Source: Opitutales bacterium (GTDB lineage Bacteria > Verrucomicrobiota > Verrucomicrobiia > Opitutales > JABSRG01). Taken from it: a stretch of DNA of 51,665 nt. The notes under the pieces were generated by a model. It was given only the letters and a program-made list of their open reading frames with translations. It did not search any database and was not told the origin of the DNA. Where the stretch lies: NCBI GenBank assembly GCA_013215165.1, contig JABSRG010000019.1, forward strand, positions 1 through 51,665, written 5' to 3'. Positions 27,934 through 36,409 of the stretch are shown in pieces; the stretch's first letter is position 1; the number at the start of each line of letters is the position of its first letter. The position numbers were made by a program, and so were the translations under genes.

Positions 27934-28530
27934 TCAATTCTTTTCCGCTTTGTGTGCGCGCCACCAGCTATAAATGCCATAGAGGATCAGAAACTCGTAA
28001 ATAATCATGAGCAGGCATGTCCACATCAAGCCCTTTTGCCAGTACATCCAAGCAGCAACTGCGTCGACGACGAGCCAATAAAACCAATTTTCATAAACGC
28101 GCCGAGCCGTCAGAAAAGTCGCAAACAAGGCAAACAGTGTGGTGAACGAATCGAGGTAAGGCATCTCAGCTTCCGTCCATCCGTCCAAATAAAACCCACA
28201 GCCCAGCACCAACACACCCAAGCAGATGATTGCAAACAGGTGTTGCCATAACTTTAAGAAAGTCACCTTAAAGACGATTTCTTCGTCTTCGTTTCCACTC
28301 CAAACCCGCCAGCCATAGACTGCCATAGCGACATAGTAGGCATTCAGCCAGGCATCCATGTAGAATTTTGCTCCGACAAATAGATAGATATAAATCGCAC
28401 TACCGATCCCTCCCGCGATCCAACACAAACGTATCTTAGCCGTCGCAAGTATGAGATATAGTAGGCTCAGCACAAAGGCCAAAGCCTCCAGCCAGCTGGT
28501 GATAAATAGTTCCCTAAGTATGTCTTCCAC
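27934..28530 (-). CDS. pnuC: PnuC-type nicotinamide mononucleotide/riboside transporter
   Basis: 198 residues with about seven transmembrane helices and the PnuC family feel: an early WLEALAFVLSLLYLILATAKIRLCW helix pair, DAWLNAYYVAMAVYGWRVW, and YENWFYWLVVDAVAAWMYWQKG near the C-terminus. PnuC proteins carry vitamins such as nicotinamide riboside, thiamin or riboflavin by facilitated diffusion; the substrate here cannot be fixed. No salvage kinase is nearby. It is divergent from proC, with a 124-base gap containing the short palindrome TGCATCAATGCA (28557-28568), which could be an operator. Confidence 0.87.
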   Translation of the reverse strand: MEDILRELFITSWLEALAFVLSLLYLILATAKIRLCWIAGGIGSAIYIYLFVGAKFYMDAWLNAYYVAMAVYGWRVWSGNEDEEIVFKVTFLKLWQHLFAIICLGVLVLGCGFYLDGWTEAEMPYLDSFTTLFALFATFLTARRVYENWFYWLVVDAVAAWMYWQKGLMWTCLLMIIYEFLILYGIYSWWRAHKAEKN

Positions 28531-28654
28531 TTACAGCTAGAATTGAGGACTGACAGTGCATCAATGCAAGGCTGGTTATAGGCACGAGCCCTTTGATGTC
28601 AGGACGCCCTCTCATGCATGGACAAATCGACTTTGAGCACTTTACTCCTGATTC

Positions 28655-29467
28655 ATGTCGAAAATGGGATTTATCGGAGCTGGGCGCATGGCAGAGGCAA
28701 TGATCATGGGCCTCCTCTCCCAAGATGCTTCTTCTAGCGCTAACCTGGGCTGCTCCAGCGGCTCGGGTGCGACAGCACGCACGCTCAGCGAACGCACGGG
28801 TATTCGATATTACCCTACCACACTTGAGCTCGCGGATGATTGCGATGTCTGGGTTTTGGCTCATAAGCCTTTTCAATTGGTGGACCTACCCCATGAACTC
28901 ACTGAGTTATCTCGCGGAAAACTCATCGTTTCTGTGCTTGCTGGAATACTCCTGAGTGATCTCTCAAAGAAGTTCCCCCATGCGCGGAATATTGTCCGAG
29001 CGATGCCAAACACCCCGGCACAAATTGGAGCGGGCCTTACCGGGTATACATTCTTTTCTGAGCCTCTCGACTCGGATGCAGCACAGATTACCACCCTATT
29101 GGCTGCATCAGGTAAAGCATTGAAAATCCAAGAATCCGATATGGACGCCCTCACTGCAATCAGTGGATCCGGGGTCGCATACATTTTCGATTGGGCACAA
29201 GCGATGATCGATGCAGGGGTAGCCCAAGGCTTGTCTCATGGGGTATCGACTGAGCTTGTTCTTTCGACCTTCTCAGGAGCCTCTGCCCTGATGGAGGCCT
29301 CGCCCACACAGTCACCAGGTGCATTACGCGACGCAGTCGTGTCCAAAGGCGGCACCACCGAAGCTGCCCTGAAGGTATTTGCAGAACAGAAGACTGCCCA
29401 AACTATCAAAGTCGCTGTCCAAGCTGCCGCAAATCGCTCACGTGCACTCTCTAGAGGTGATGAATAA
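28655..29467 (+). CDS. proC: Pyrroline-5-carboxylate reductase
   Basis: 270 residues. It reduces pyrroline-5-carboxylate to proline with NAD(P)H. The N-terminal dinucleotide-binding fold (MGFIGAGRMAEAMIMGLL), AMPNTPAQIGAGLTGY, ISGSGVAYIFDWAQAM and the C-terminal signature SPGALRDAVVSKGGTTEAALKVF are all present, at normal length. It overlaps the next gene by 8 bases, so it heads a long co-directional run. Confidence 0.95.
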   Translation: MSKMGFIGAGRMAEAMIMGLLSQDASSSANLGCSSGSGATARTLSERTGIRYYPTTLELADDCDVWVLAHKPFQLVDLPHELTELSRGKLIVSVLAGILLSDLSKKFPHARNIVRAMPNTPAQIGAGLTGYTFFSEPLDSDAAQITTLLAASGKALKIQESDMDALTAISGSGVAYIFDWAQAMIDAGVAQGLSHGVSTELVLSTFSGASALMEASPTQSPGALRDAVVSKGGTTEAALKVFAEQKTAQTIKVAVQAAANRSRALSRGDE

Positions 29468-29930
29468 ATCAGATCTGCTCGAGCAACTCATCGAGGCCAT
29501 TGAAGGGGAACTCTCACAGAACGAAGGCGCGGCCCGTGAAGCTTCAGAATATGCTACACATGAGGAGGCAAAAGCCACCAGCAAATGGGATACACAGGGC
29601 CTGGAAGCGTCTTACCTCGCACAAGGCCAAGCCAACCACGCACGCGAACTCCGCGACGCTATTGCCCGGCTACACACGTTAAAAAATCAAGGCACCTCAG
29701 CTACCATGCATATCAGTGAGGGCAGCTTGGTCACCCTCGATATAAATGGCGAAATCGGCTATTATTTTCTTGTGCCAGTAGGGGGTGGACACGAGCTAGA
29801 GTATGGAGGCAAGGCGATCGATGCCTTAACTCCTCAATCCCCCTTAGGCCGTCAGATGATGGGTAAGCACACCGGGGGGGCGGTAGTTTTTCCCAATGGG
29901 TCGCAAGCTCGGATCACTGATTGGAGCTGA
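29460..29930 (+). CDS. GreA/GreB-family transcription elongation factor-like protein
   Basis: 156 residues from the ATG at 29460, which overlaps the proC stop. The N-terminal half is a helical hairpin (DLLEQLIEAIEGELSQNEG, EASEYATHEEAKATSKWDTQGLEASYL) and the C-terminal half has the FKBP-like Gre domain (LVTLDINGEIGYYFLVPVGG, TPQSPLGRQMMGKHTGG, close to the SPLGraLlGk signature). These short Gre relatives bind the RNA polymerase secondary channel region. The hairpin spacing differs from true GreA, so cleavage stimulation is not certain. Confidence 0.8.
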   Translation: MNKSDLLEQLIEAIEGELSQNEGAAREASEYATHEEAKATSKWDTQGLEASYLAQGQANHARELRDAIARLHTLKNQGTSATMHISEGSLVTLDINGEIGYYFLVPVGGGHELEYGGKAIDALTPQSPLGRQMMGKHTGGAVVFPNGSQARITDWS

Positions 29931-29955
29931 TCGGCTCTGGTCATTACCACCGATC
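29929..29955 (+). promoter_or_regulatory. Hairpin after the Gre-like gene
   Basis: GATCGG pairs with CCGATC, with an inner GGT/ACC stem around a CATT loop; an asymmetric bulge separates the two. It directly overlaps the stop codon of the Gre-like gene. It is followed by TATTATG and no T run, so it is at best a weak terminator or RNA-processing element. Confidence 0.3.
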
Positions 29956-30020
29956 TATTATGTGAAAAGCTACTCGCCCTTACGGGATTGCAATTTCTGG
30001 TAATCTACGATGCCTAAACG

Positions 30021-30665
30021 ATGATGGATGCGCTGATTAATCTGCTCCTACCAGCCGGAATCGCTGGCTATCTGCTTTATCTCTGGCAAGCAGATCTTGC
30101 CGCTCAGCGCGCGGGTAGCCCAGAGACCAATCCGATACCCGGTGCCACACCTTCTACCCTCGCCGCCTGCGTCATCGGTGCTATGGGAGCTTTGATCATA
30201 CTTGCCGTCGAAACTGGCGGTGAGATCGCCCTAGGGATCGCCTCCGAGCAGAAGACGATCACAATCCTCTTCATTATTCCGATGCTTGCGGCAGCGATTT
30301 ATGAGGAGGTAATTTTTCGTGGCTTTCTTGTGGTCCGCAACCGAGGGCGTGCTGCCCTAGTCGCGAGCATTTTTGGGTTCTCCCTCATTTTCGGCCTACT
30401 GCACGATTTCCTTTGGAGCTACACCATCCCAGAGGATGCCGAGAGCTGGGAGTTTTGGAAAGCGTCCCTTGAACTGAATCTCAGCCTTAAAGGCTGGTTT
30501 AGCTTCACTCTCGTTTTACTTAATAGCTTTTGGTTTTACGCTGTGCGCTTCCTACCTCAGAACCCCGAGCGTTCGCTGCTACCCTGCTTCATCGCTCACG
30601 CAGTCAGCAATCTCGGGGTGTATGTGGTTAAAGCCAGCCAGGGCTTTGTGGAGGGTTGGCTGTGA
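30021..30665 (+). CDS. CPBP (Abi/Rce1-type) intramembrane metalloprotease
   Basis: 214 residues with about five to six transmembrane helices. The three family motifs are visible: EE-x3-R in YEEVIFRGFLV, F-x3-H in FSLIFGLLHDFLW, and H-x3-N in IAHAVSNLG. These form the zinc site of Rce1-like proteases. The substrate is unknown. A second ATG directly follows the first. Its TGA stop overlaps the GTG start of the LptF/G gene (GTGA). Confidence 0.85.
   Translation: MMDALINLLLPAGIAGYLLYLWQADLAAQRAGSPETNPIPGATPSTLAACVIGAMGALIILAVETGGEIALGIASEQKTITILFIIPMLAAAIYEEVIFRGFLVVRNRGRAALVASIFGFSLIFGLLHDFLWSYTIPEDAESWEFWKASLELNLSLKGWFSFTLVLLNSFWFYAVRFLPQNPERSLLPCFIAHAVSNLGVYVVKASQGFVEGWL
30650..30654 (+). promoter_or_regulatory. 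Shine-Dalgarno GGAGG deciding the LptF/G start
   Basis: GGAGG sits 7 bases before GTG at 30662, which overlaps the upstream stop as GTGA. This favours GTG over the in-frame TTG at 30656, and is one of the few good ribosome binding sites in the window. Confidence 0.6.
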
Positions 30666-31783
30666 TTCGGTTGTATGACCGCTACATCTTCAGCCGTTGG
30701 CTAAGGGCGTTCCTTATTACATTCGGAGTAGTCAGCCTTCTCCTACTCATGGAACGGATGTATGACGATTTGTGGGATCTTGTGAATTATGGAGCATCCT
30801 TTCGAGAAGGTATGCTCTACTTCCTCTGGATCATGCCACATTGGGTGCCGATACTCATGCCAGCCGCAGTCCTTGTCTCTTCGCTTTTGATACTCATCCA
30901 GATGCATTCAAAGAGAGAAATTGTCGCTTTGCGCGCGGCGGGGGTGAGGACTTTTAAAATCACTCGGTCACTCTGGGCTGCGGGTATTTTGTGTGCTGGG
31001 GGCCTTTTCCTACTCAACGGCTGGGTGATTCCATCTTCTGTCGATGCGGCCAACCTTCTTTTGCGTAATATAGAGTTCCGCGCTGCGGAATCCGCCGGGG
31101 ACAAGCCTCAGGACATAGGAACAGTCGATCAGCTAGCCTTTGCGAATGAACTCGGCGGTCGCCTTTGGTTTTTTGACCAGTTTAATACGCGTTCTTATAC
31201 CGCTCAAGGAGCTCATATTTACTTAACGAATACAGAACGCCAGTTGATTGCGCACACCGAAGCACGCGAGGCGTTTTTTGACGATAGCACCAAAACGTGG
31301 ACCTTCATAGACGGGAGTACGCTGTATTACGGTGAGCGCGGAGAAACGTCCGGCATGCGCATCGAGACGTTTGACACATGGATTCCCCAAAATTTCAGAG
31401 AAGATCCGGAGACCATGCTCGCACTGAGTCGCCGTCCAAAGGATCTTTCCTTTAAGGCGTTGCGGCGTCTTCTCGCCACTGAAGAACTGAAGAGCAGCCC
31501 CGCACTGGCACCGTTCCGTGCACGCATGCAGCAAGTCTGGGTGTCACCGGTCATGATCTTAGTGGTAATCGGACTGGCTATCCCTTTTGCACTGCGCGGG
31601 ATACGGACCAATCCGATGGTGGGTGTCTCTCAAGCGATCTTTGTCTTTTTCTTTTATTATATGCTTATCAACGCATTCACGGTTTTGGGCGCACGTGAGG
31701 TCATGACTGCCCAACACTCTGCGTGGGCACCTCACGGACTCATGGCCTTGGTGGCCCTTTTCTTAAATATCCGACGTGTCTAA
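30662..31783 (+). CDS. LptF/LptG family lipopolysaccharide transport permease
   Basis: 373 residues from GTG. Three N-terminal transmembrane helices, a large periplasmic domain (about 125-270) and three C-terminal helices match the YjgP/YjgQ family; LYDRYIFSRWLRAFLITF at the start and VLVSSLLILIQMHSKREIVALRAAG are typical. LptF and LptG form the inner-membrane part of the LPS exporter with the ATPase LptB. Only one permease is here, so its partner must be elsewhere. It overlaps the next gene by 8 bases. Confidence 0.9.
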   Translation: MIRLYDRYIFSRWLRAFLITFGVVSLLLLMERMYDDLWDLVNYGASFREGMLYFLWIMPHWVPILMPAAVLVSSLLILIQMHSKREIVALRAAGVRTFKITRSLWAAGILCAGGLFLLNGWVIPSSVDAANLLLRNIEFRAAESAGDKPQDIGTVDQLAFANELGGRLWFFDQFNTRSYTAQGAHIYLTNTERQLIAHTEAREAFFDDSTKTWTFIDGSTLYYGERGETSGMRIETFDTWIPQNFREDPETMLALSRRPKDLSFKALRRLLATEELKSSPALAPFRARMQQVWVSPVMILVVIGLAIPFALRGIRTNPMVGVSQAIFVFFFYYMLINAFTVLGAREVMTAQHSAWAPHGLMALVALFLNIRRV

Positions 31784-32960
31784 TTCCGAACTTCTCCAGA
31801 GCCCTGGCCACAAACTCAAACTGAAGGGCCGCCAACGCCATGCAGCTTCACAAGGCCATCCTTGGGTATACGCTAACGAGTTAGAGGCCCCACCGAGCAC
31901 GCTTCAGGCAGGTCAAAGTTGTGCCCTGCACGACAGTCGCGATCGATTCATTGGATATGGCTTGGTCAATCCAAAATCCAACATCATCTGGAGGCGCTAC
32001 TCCTCGCATAAAACAGAGTCCACATTAGGCGCTCAAGAGCTTCAAAGAGCTCTTGCAAAGTCAATCGATCTTCGAAGTGAAGAGACATTCTGCCGACTCG
32101 TCTGGTCAGATGCAGACTTTCTTCCAGGCCTCATTATTGATCGCTTTGGTGATGTAGCTGTAATCCAGTCAGTCACCGCTGCCATGGATGCACGACTCGA
32201 TATCGTGGCTGCTATCTTGAACGAGTTACTCGGCTTGAAAGAAATCGTCTTTCGTTGCGACGCTCCCATTCGCAGCCACGAAGGCGTAGATAAGTTTGTC
32301 CGTACCTATTCTGGCAGACCCCTAGAACCGGCGTGGTATGAGATCGATGGCTTTCAATATCTCCTCGATCTTCAGGACGGACAAAAGACAGGATTTTATC
32401 TGGATCAACGTCCACAACATAAAAGAGTTGGGGTATTGGCTTCGGGCAAACGTGTGCTTGATATGTGCTGTAATCAAGGAGCCTTTGCAATGCACTGCGC
32501 TCAAGCGGGTGCCACCGAAGCCCGGGCTGTCGACATCTCGGAAGCGTGCATTACCGCCACACGAAAAAATGCCGAAAACAATGGCCTCCCCATTGAAACA
32601 GTCACAGCAAATGCCTTTGACTACTTTAGCGAACATAAAGGAGACAGCTGGGACGTTATCATCTTAGATCCACCCAGCTTTGCGCGTAATCGAAAAGCAG
32701 TTAATGGCGCCCTGAAAGGCTATAAAGAACTCAACCTACGCGCTATTCAATCCCTGGAGCCCGGTGGCATTTTGGCGACCTACTGCTGTTCACACCATGT
32801 TAGCCAAAGCGACTTCCTTAGAACCATCTCCGAAGCTGCTGCTGACGCGCGACGTTCTATACGCGTTCTCGAAGTCGCGGGACAGCCTGCAGATCACCCG
32901 ATCCTCCTAAACTTTCCTGAAAGCCAATATTTGAAAGGTTTTATTCTCCAGCGAATTTAG
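31776..32960 (+). CDS. RlmI-like 23S rRNA (cytosine-5) methyltransferase
   Basis: 394 residues, starting with GTG inside the end of the LptF/G gene. An N-terminal PUA domain (LKGRQRHAASQGHPWVYANEL), an EEHAD-like middle region (LPGLIIDRFGD, GQKTGFYLDQRPQHKR) and a Rossmann AdoMet domain (VLDMCCNQGAFAMHCA, VIILDPPSFARNRKA, ATYCCSHHVSQ) match RlmI/RlmK-type enzymes. It probably methylates a 23S rRNA cytosine (C1962 in E. coli numbering). Confidence 0.9.
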   Translation: MSNSELLQSPGHKLKLKGRQRHAASQGHPWVYANELEAPPSTLQAGQSCALHDSRDRFIGYGLVNPKSNIIWRRYSSHKTESTLGAQELQRALAKSIDLRSEETFCRLVWSDADFLPGLIIDRFGDVAVIQSVTAAMDARLDIVAAILNELLGLKEIVFRCDAPIRSHEGVDKFVRTYSGRPLEPAWYEIDGFQYLLDLQDGQKTGFYLDQRPQHKRVGVLASGKRVLDMCCNQGAFAMHCAQAGATEARAVDISEACITATRKNAENNGLPIETVTANAFDYFSEHKGDSWDVIILDPPSFARNRKAVNGALKGYKELNLRAIQSLEPGGILATYCCSHHVSQSDFLRTISEAAADARRSIRVLEVAGQPADHPILLNFPESQYLKGFILQRI

Positions 32961-33032
32961 TTGATTTAGCGACCACTCAATACTGCCTTGAAATCTTGGG
33001 AAATTTACCCTGTCCTCCAAAAGTCCCCCTCT

Positions 33033-33653
33033 ATGAACGAGACTCATGCCATAGTCTTCTTTCTAAAATTCCCTGAACCTGGAAAGGTGAAGACGCGTTT
33101 AGCGGCCGCTGTGGGATCCGAACATGCGATGATGATTTATCGCTGGATGGTGGAGACTTCTTGGGAGAATGCCGAGGGGCCCTGGCAACGTTTGCTCAGT
33201 GTAGCCCCGGCAGATAAGACCGAAGAGTTCAATCAATGGCTCACTCCTGATTTCCCTGCCTTTGCTCAGGTGGAAGGTGATCTCGGTAAGCGAATCGATA
33301 ACACCGTGAACATGCTTTTTGATCGGGGTTTCAGTAAAGTACTCTGCGTCGGCGGAGATTGCCCCACCTTAGACCGGGAGCTTTATGCGGAAGCATTCCG
33401 AAAACTCGATATTTTTGATGTGTGTCTCTCCCCAGCAACGGACGGCGGCTACGTCATGATTGGCATGAACCAGCCGCAGCCTGATCTATTTAATCGGATC
33501 GAATGGAGTACTGAATACGTAATGGAGCAGACTCTCGAAGCAGCTGGCCAAACAGGGTTGAGCGTAGGAACGACCCGTGCCTTTAGCGACGTCGATACAA
33601 TTGAAGACTACGAATTGCTTCGAGGACAAATGGTAATACCCTCTGGCGCGTAA
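33033..33653 (+). CDS. DUF2064/TIGR04282-type glycosyltransferase-like protein
   Basis: 206 residues from the ATG at 33033; the frame opens at 32988 without similarity. FFLKFPEPGKVKTRLAAAVG, LCVGGDCPTLDRELYAEAF and SPATDGGYVMIGMN are the family hallmarks of this GT-A-fold, nucleotidyltransferase-like group, sometimes annotated with arsenosugar biosynthesis. Activity is not established for most members. It stands 6 bases before XdhC and two genes before MocA, which shares the same fold. Confidence 0.85.
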   Translation: MNETHAIVFFLKFPEPGKVKTRLAAAVGSEHAMMIYRWMVETSWENAEGPWQRLLSVAPADKTEEFNQWLTPDFPAFAQVEGDLGKRIDNTVNMLFDRGFSKVLCVGGDCPTLDRELYAEAFRKLDIFDVCLSPATDGGYVMIGMNQPQPDLFNRIEWSTEYVMEQTLEAAGQTGLSVGTTRAFSDVDTIEDYELLRGQMVIPSGA

Positions 33654-33659
33654 ACAACC

Positions 33660-34610
33660 GTGCACGACATTTTACCCACCCTGTCAGAATGGTGTGATAA
33701 CGGAAAACCCTTTGCCATCGCCGTGGTCACTCGGGTCACAGGGTCATCACCTCGAGAAAAGGGCGCTCTTATGGCCATCGCACAAGACGGTGCGGCCGTC
33801 GGAAGCATCAGCGCCGGCTGTGTAGAGGCAAAGGTTATTGAAGCAGCAAATGAGGTGCTCATGACTCATGAACCAAAGATACTTTCCTTCGGCAAAGCGG
33901 ATGAACTCGATCCTTGGACGATCGGGCTCTCCTGTGGAGGGTCAATCGATATCTTGGTTTCAATCTGGGACCAGAGTTCGCCAATTTTGAAAGCATGGTT
34001 GGACGAGGCAAATCTATGGCAAGAGGCCACATGCTGGATCCCGCGCAGTGGTGACTTTAGAATAGCTGCCGAAAATGGGGATCGAGAGCTCAGTGCTACC
34101 CATTACTTGCTCCATTTCAAGCCCCCACCCCGTCTGCACATTATCGGCGGTGGTCATATAGCCGGGCATCTGTGCGCGTTGGCACGACAGACAGGCTGGC
34201 ATGTCACCGTAATCGATCCGCGGGATAGTTTTACTGAGTCAGGACACTTTGCCGTAAAGCCTCACGCGATTCATCGTGCATGGCCTCAAGATGTCTTACA
34301 GGCCAAACAATTCGGAAGCGCAGACTATGCAATTTTACTCACGCATGACCCAAAAATAGATGACCCAGCGATCACGATTTTGTTGAAATCTGAGGCTGCG
34401 TATATCGGAGCTCTCGGCAGTCACACGACTCAACAGAAGCGGAAACAACGCCTCTGTGCACAAGGATTTAGCCTAGAAGATATCAAACGGATCCATGGTC
34501 CGGTAGGAGTCGATATCGGTGCCCGCACCCCTGCGGAAATTGCAGTCAGCATCCTAGCTGAAATAATCTCAGTTCGTAATGGAGGGCCCAAGTGGAAATC
34601 GGTCTCTTAG
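33660..34610 (+). CDS. xdhC: XdhC/CoxI-family molybdenum hydroxylase maturation factor
   Basis: 316 residues, GTG start. The N-terminal XdhC/CoxI domain (VVTRVTGSSPREKGALMAI, VGSISAGCVEAKVIEAA, LSCGGSIDILV) is followed by a Rossmann domain (LHIIGGGHIAGHLCALARQTGWHVTVIDPRD) and the end IHGPVGVDIGARTPAEIAVSILAEI. XdhC proteins bind molybdenum cofactor, help sulfurate it and insert it into xanthine-dehydrogenase-type enzymes. No such enzyme is in the window. It overlaps MocA by 19 bases. Confidence 0.9.
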   Translation: MHDILPTLSEWCDNGKPFAIAVVTRVTGSSPREKGALMAIAQDGAAVGSISAGCVEAKVIEAANEVLMTHEPKILSFGKADELDPWTIGLSCGGSIDILVSIWDQSSPILKAWLDEANLWQEATCWIPRSGDFRIAAENGDRELSATHYLLHFKPPPRLHIIGGGHIAGHLCALARQTGWHVTVIDPRDSFTESGHFAVKPHAIHRAWPQDVLQAKQFGSADYAILLTHDPKIDDPAITILLKSEAAYIGALGSHTTQQKRKQRLCAQGFSLEDIKRIHGPVGVDIGARTPAEIAVSILAEIISVRNGGPKWKSVS

Positions 34611-35212
34611 TCCTTGCCGCTGGCCAGTCTTCCAGGATGACTGGAACACACAAATTGCTACGCCCATGGCCAAGTCAGCACGGGGGAACGACAGTAATCG
34701 AACATGTCTTTGAGACACTAATTTTGGCCCACACTTGGAGTTCTGTGAGATGCGTTCTTCCTCCTATACCTAGAGCGTTATCCCATCTCATTGAACCTAT
34801 CATTGGTGTGGAAAATTGTGTGCTAAACCCACATCCAGAGGAAGGTAAAGGCAGCTCTATCGCTCTCGGGGTCGCAAGCTTTCCCAGCGGGCTAGATGGC
34901 GTGGTGATCTGTTTGGCAGATTTACCCTTACTCACTAAAGAAATTGTGCGGATTATCGTCCAAAAAGCCAAACTTCAACGTATTGTTATGCCAGTTACTT
35001 CTGAAGGTCCACGACACCCAATTTTTTTTGCATCAGACTACCTAGAGTCCTTCAAGTCTCTCCGCTATGACCAAGGCGGAAAAAGGATAATCGAAGAGCA
35101 TTCCAACGATATCATAAAGATCCGTTTTGATGACTCTACCCCTTTTGAAGATATAGATAACGAAGCATCCTATCGACGGGCATTAGGGATAGCCCATGCC
35201 TCCATTATTTGA
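34592..35212 (+). CDS. mocA: MocA-like molybdenum cofactor nucleotidyltransferase
   Basis: 206 residues from GTG at 34592, preceded by GGAGGG (34581-34586). The nucleotide-binding N-terminus LLVLAAGQSSRMTGTHKLLRPW, CLADLPLLTKEIV and GPRHPIFFASDYLESFKSL are typical of MocA/NTP_transf_3 enzymes, which add CMP to molybdopterin. Together with XdhC this implies a cytosine-dinucleotide-type molybdenum hydroxylase in the organism. Substrate is inferred from family and neighbour. Confidence 0.85.
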   Translation: MEIGLLVLAAGQSSRMTGTHKLLRPWPSQHGGTTVIEHVFETLILAHTWSSVRCVLPPIPRALSHLIEPIIGVENCVLNPHPEEGKGSSIALGVASFPSGLDGVVICLADLPLLTKEIVRIIVQKAKLQRIVMPVTSEGPRHPIFFASDYLESFKSLRYDQGGKRIIEEHSNDIIKIRFDDSTPFEDIDNEASYRRALGIAHASII

Positions 35213-35238
35213 GGTAAAACCTGTTCAGAAACACTATA

Positions 35239-35267
35239 TTAAGTAGCTCTTCACTTCATCTACTTAA
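35239..35267. terminator. Inverted repeat between convergent mocA and flagellar operon
   Basis: Perfect 8-bp stem TTAAGTAG / CTACTTAA with a 13-base loop, spanning the end of the minus-strand small gene. There is no T run on either side, so termination is only suggested by its position between convergent genes. Confidence 0.3.
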
Positions 35268-35550
35268 TCTGTCCGGCTCCTTTATATTGGCATTCCAGGT
35301 GGATTACCTCGCCGCACGTACAGGTAACCTGAATCTTTTTCACCTCGCCGTCGACCATGACCAATTCGACTTTGGGTTGACCTTCTCCTCCAGCTACAAT
35401 GTGCGCTTCCCCAGAATTTTTGTCACCCGGATTTGCTGAGCCAGGTTCGGGAACTGTCCATTGTTCTAGGCTTTGAGTAGGAACATTTTCGTTTCCCTTT
35501 CCAGCGATCACTTTAGCAACCGTCTGCCGGCCATTGAGAAAACTCTCCAT
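35260..35550 (-). CDS. Small hypothetical protein of the flagellar sigma operon
   Basis: 96 residues, no membrane helix. The C-terminal third has a CTC-x7-C cysteine cluster (QVTCTCGEVIHLECQY) that resembles half a zinc ribbon; the central part is Gly/Asn-rich. No family recognised. It begins 4 bases after the sigma factor stop codon, so it is surely in the same transcript, and it may be a regulator or structural flagellar accessory protein. Confidence 0.65.
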   Translation of the reverse strand: MESFLNGRQTVAKVIAGKGNENVPTQSLEQWTVPEPGSANPGDKNSGEAHIVAGGEGQPKVELVMVDGEVKKIQVTCTCGEVIHLECQYKGAGQIK

Positions 35551-35554
35551 GAGG

Positions 35555-36391
35555 CTATCGATTCATTGCCGATTCGAGGTAATTGCGTAGACCTGAGACC
35601 GCCTGGGAGTGAATTTGGCAAATGCGCGATTCTGTGAGTCCCATGACTTCGCCAATTTCAGCAAAATTCATTTCCTCGTAGTAATACATCACCAATACCC
35701 GCTGAGGCACGTCAGGAAGATCTTTAATCCGGGTGCGAAGCAAGTCGAACATCTCTTTATTTTCAGCTGTCTCCCGGGAATTCATTTCGGTCGGATCGCT
35801 GATTGCGTCAGCGATGGTCGGACCCTTGGACTCTTCTGGATCGGGCGACTGATCTAAGGTTACGTGCGTTATAGGCTGCACCTGCTGCATCAACTTTGCA
35901 TATTCTTTCTTGTTAAGCCCCAACTCTTTGCGGATCTCTTCTTCAGACACCGGACGACGGAGGCGTGCTTCCATTTCGTTGACCTGCTTGCGGAGCTCTT
36001 TCGCCTTGGAGCGGTTTGAGCGTGGCATGCAATCGATACGGCGCAGCTCGTCGAGAATAGCTCCCCGGATACGCAAGATAGCATACGATGCGAATGACTT
36101 TTTCTTGGAATGGTCGAATTTGGATATGGCCATAATGAGCCCTTTGACACCTATGGAATAAAGATCCTCCGCATCGATTTTCGATGGAAAGTGAGTGTTC
36201 ATTCGGGCCACAATCGACTTAACCAATGGCAGATATTTCTCTACCAGCTCCCAAGGCGGCTCCCCGTTCGAGCCAGAATTTTGAGATTGAGTATAGGCAG
36301 CAGCAACGGCTTGTGGCTGAACAGGTGCCCGTGTATTACGGGCAGCGGATTCTGAGCTTTGTGTCTTTTGTGAGTCTATTGATGCAGTCAT
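35555..36391 (-). CDS. fliA: FliA/WhiG-type RNA polymerase sigma factor
   Basis: 278 residues. A disordered N-terminus of about 45 residues precedes region 2 (YLPLVKSIVARM, IDAEDLYSIGVKGLIMAISKFD, FASYAILRIRGAILDELRRIDCMPRS), region 3 (RRPVSEEEIRKELGLN) and region 4 with the helix-turn-helix MNFAEIGEVMGLTESRICQIHSQA. This is the sigma-28 family that switches on late flagellar and chemotaxis genes. Location downstream of flhF agrees. No anti-sigma FlgM is adjacent. Confidence 0.9.
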   Translation of the reverse strand: MTASIDSQKTQSSESAARNTRAPVQPQAVAAAYTQSQNSGSNGEPPWELVEKYLPLVKSIVARMNTHFPSKIDAEDLYSIGVKGLIMAISKFDHSKKKSFASYAILRIRGAILDELRRIDCMPRSNRSKAKELRKQVNEMEARLRRPVSEEEIRKELGLNKKEYAKLMQQVQPITHVTLDQSPDPEESKGPTIADAISDPTEMNSRETAENKEMFDLLRTRIKDLPDVPQRVLVMYYYEEMNFAEIGEVMGLTESRICQIHSQAVSGLRNYLESAMNR

Positions 36392-36409
36392 GATATTCTA
36401 CGTGAAAGG

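Noticed and set aside
33660-35212. A complete xanthine dehydrogenase operon
   Set aside because: Only the accessory genes are present; no molybdopterin, FAD or iron-sulfur subunit gene in the window.
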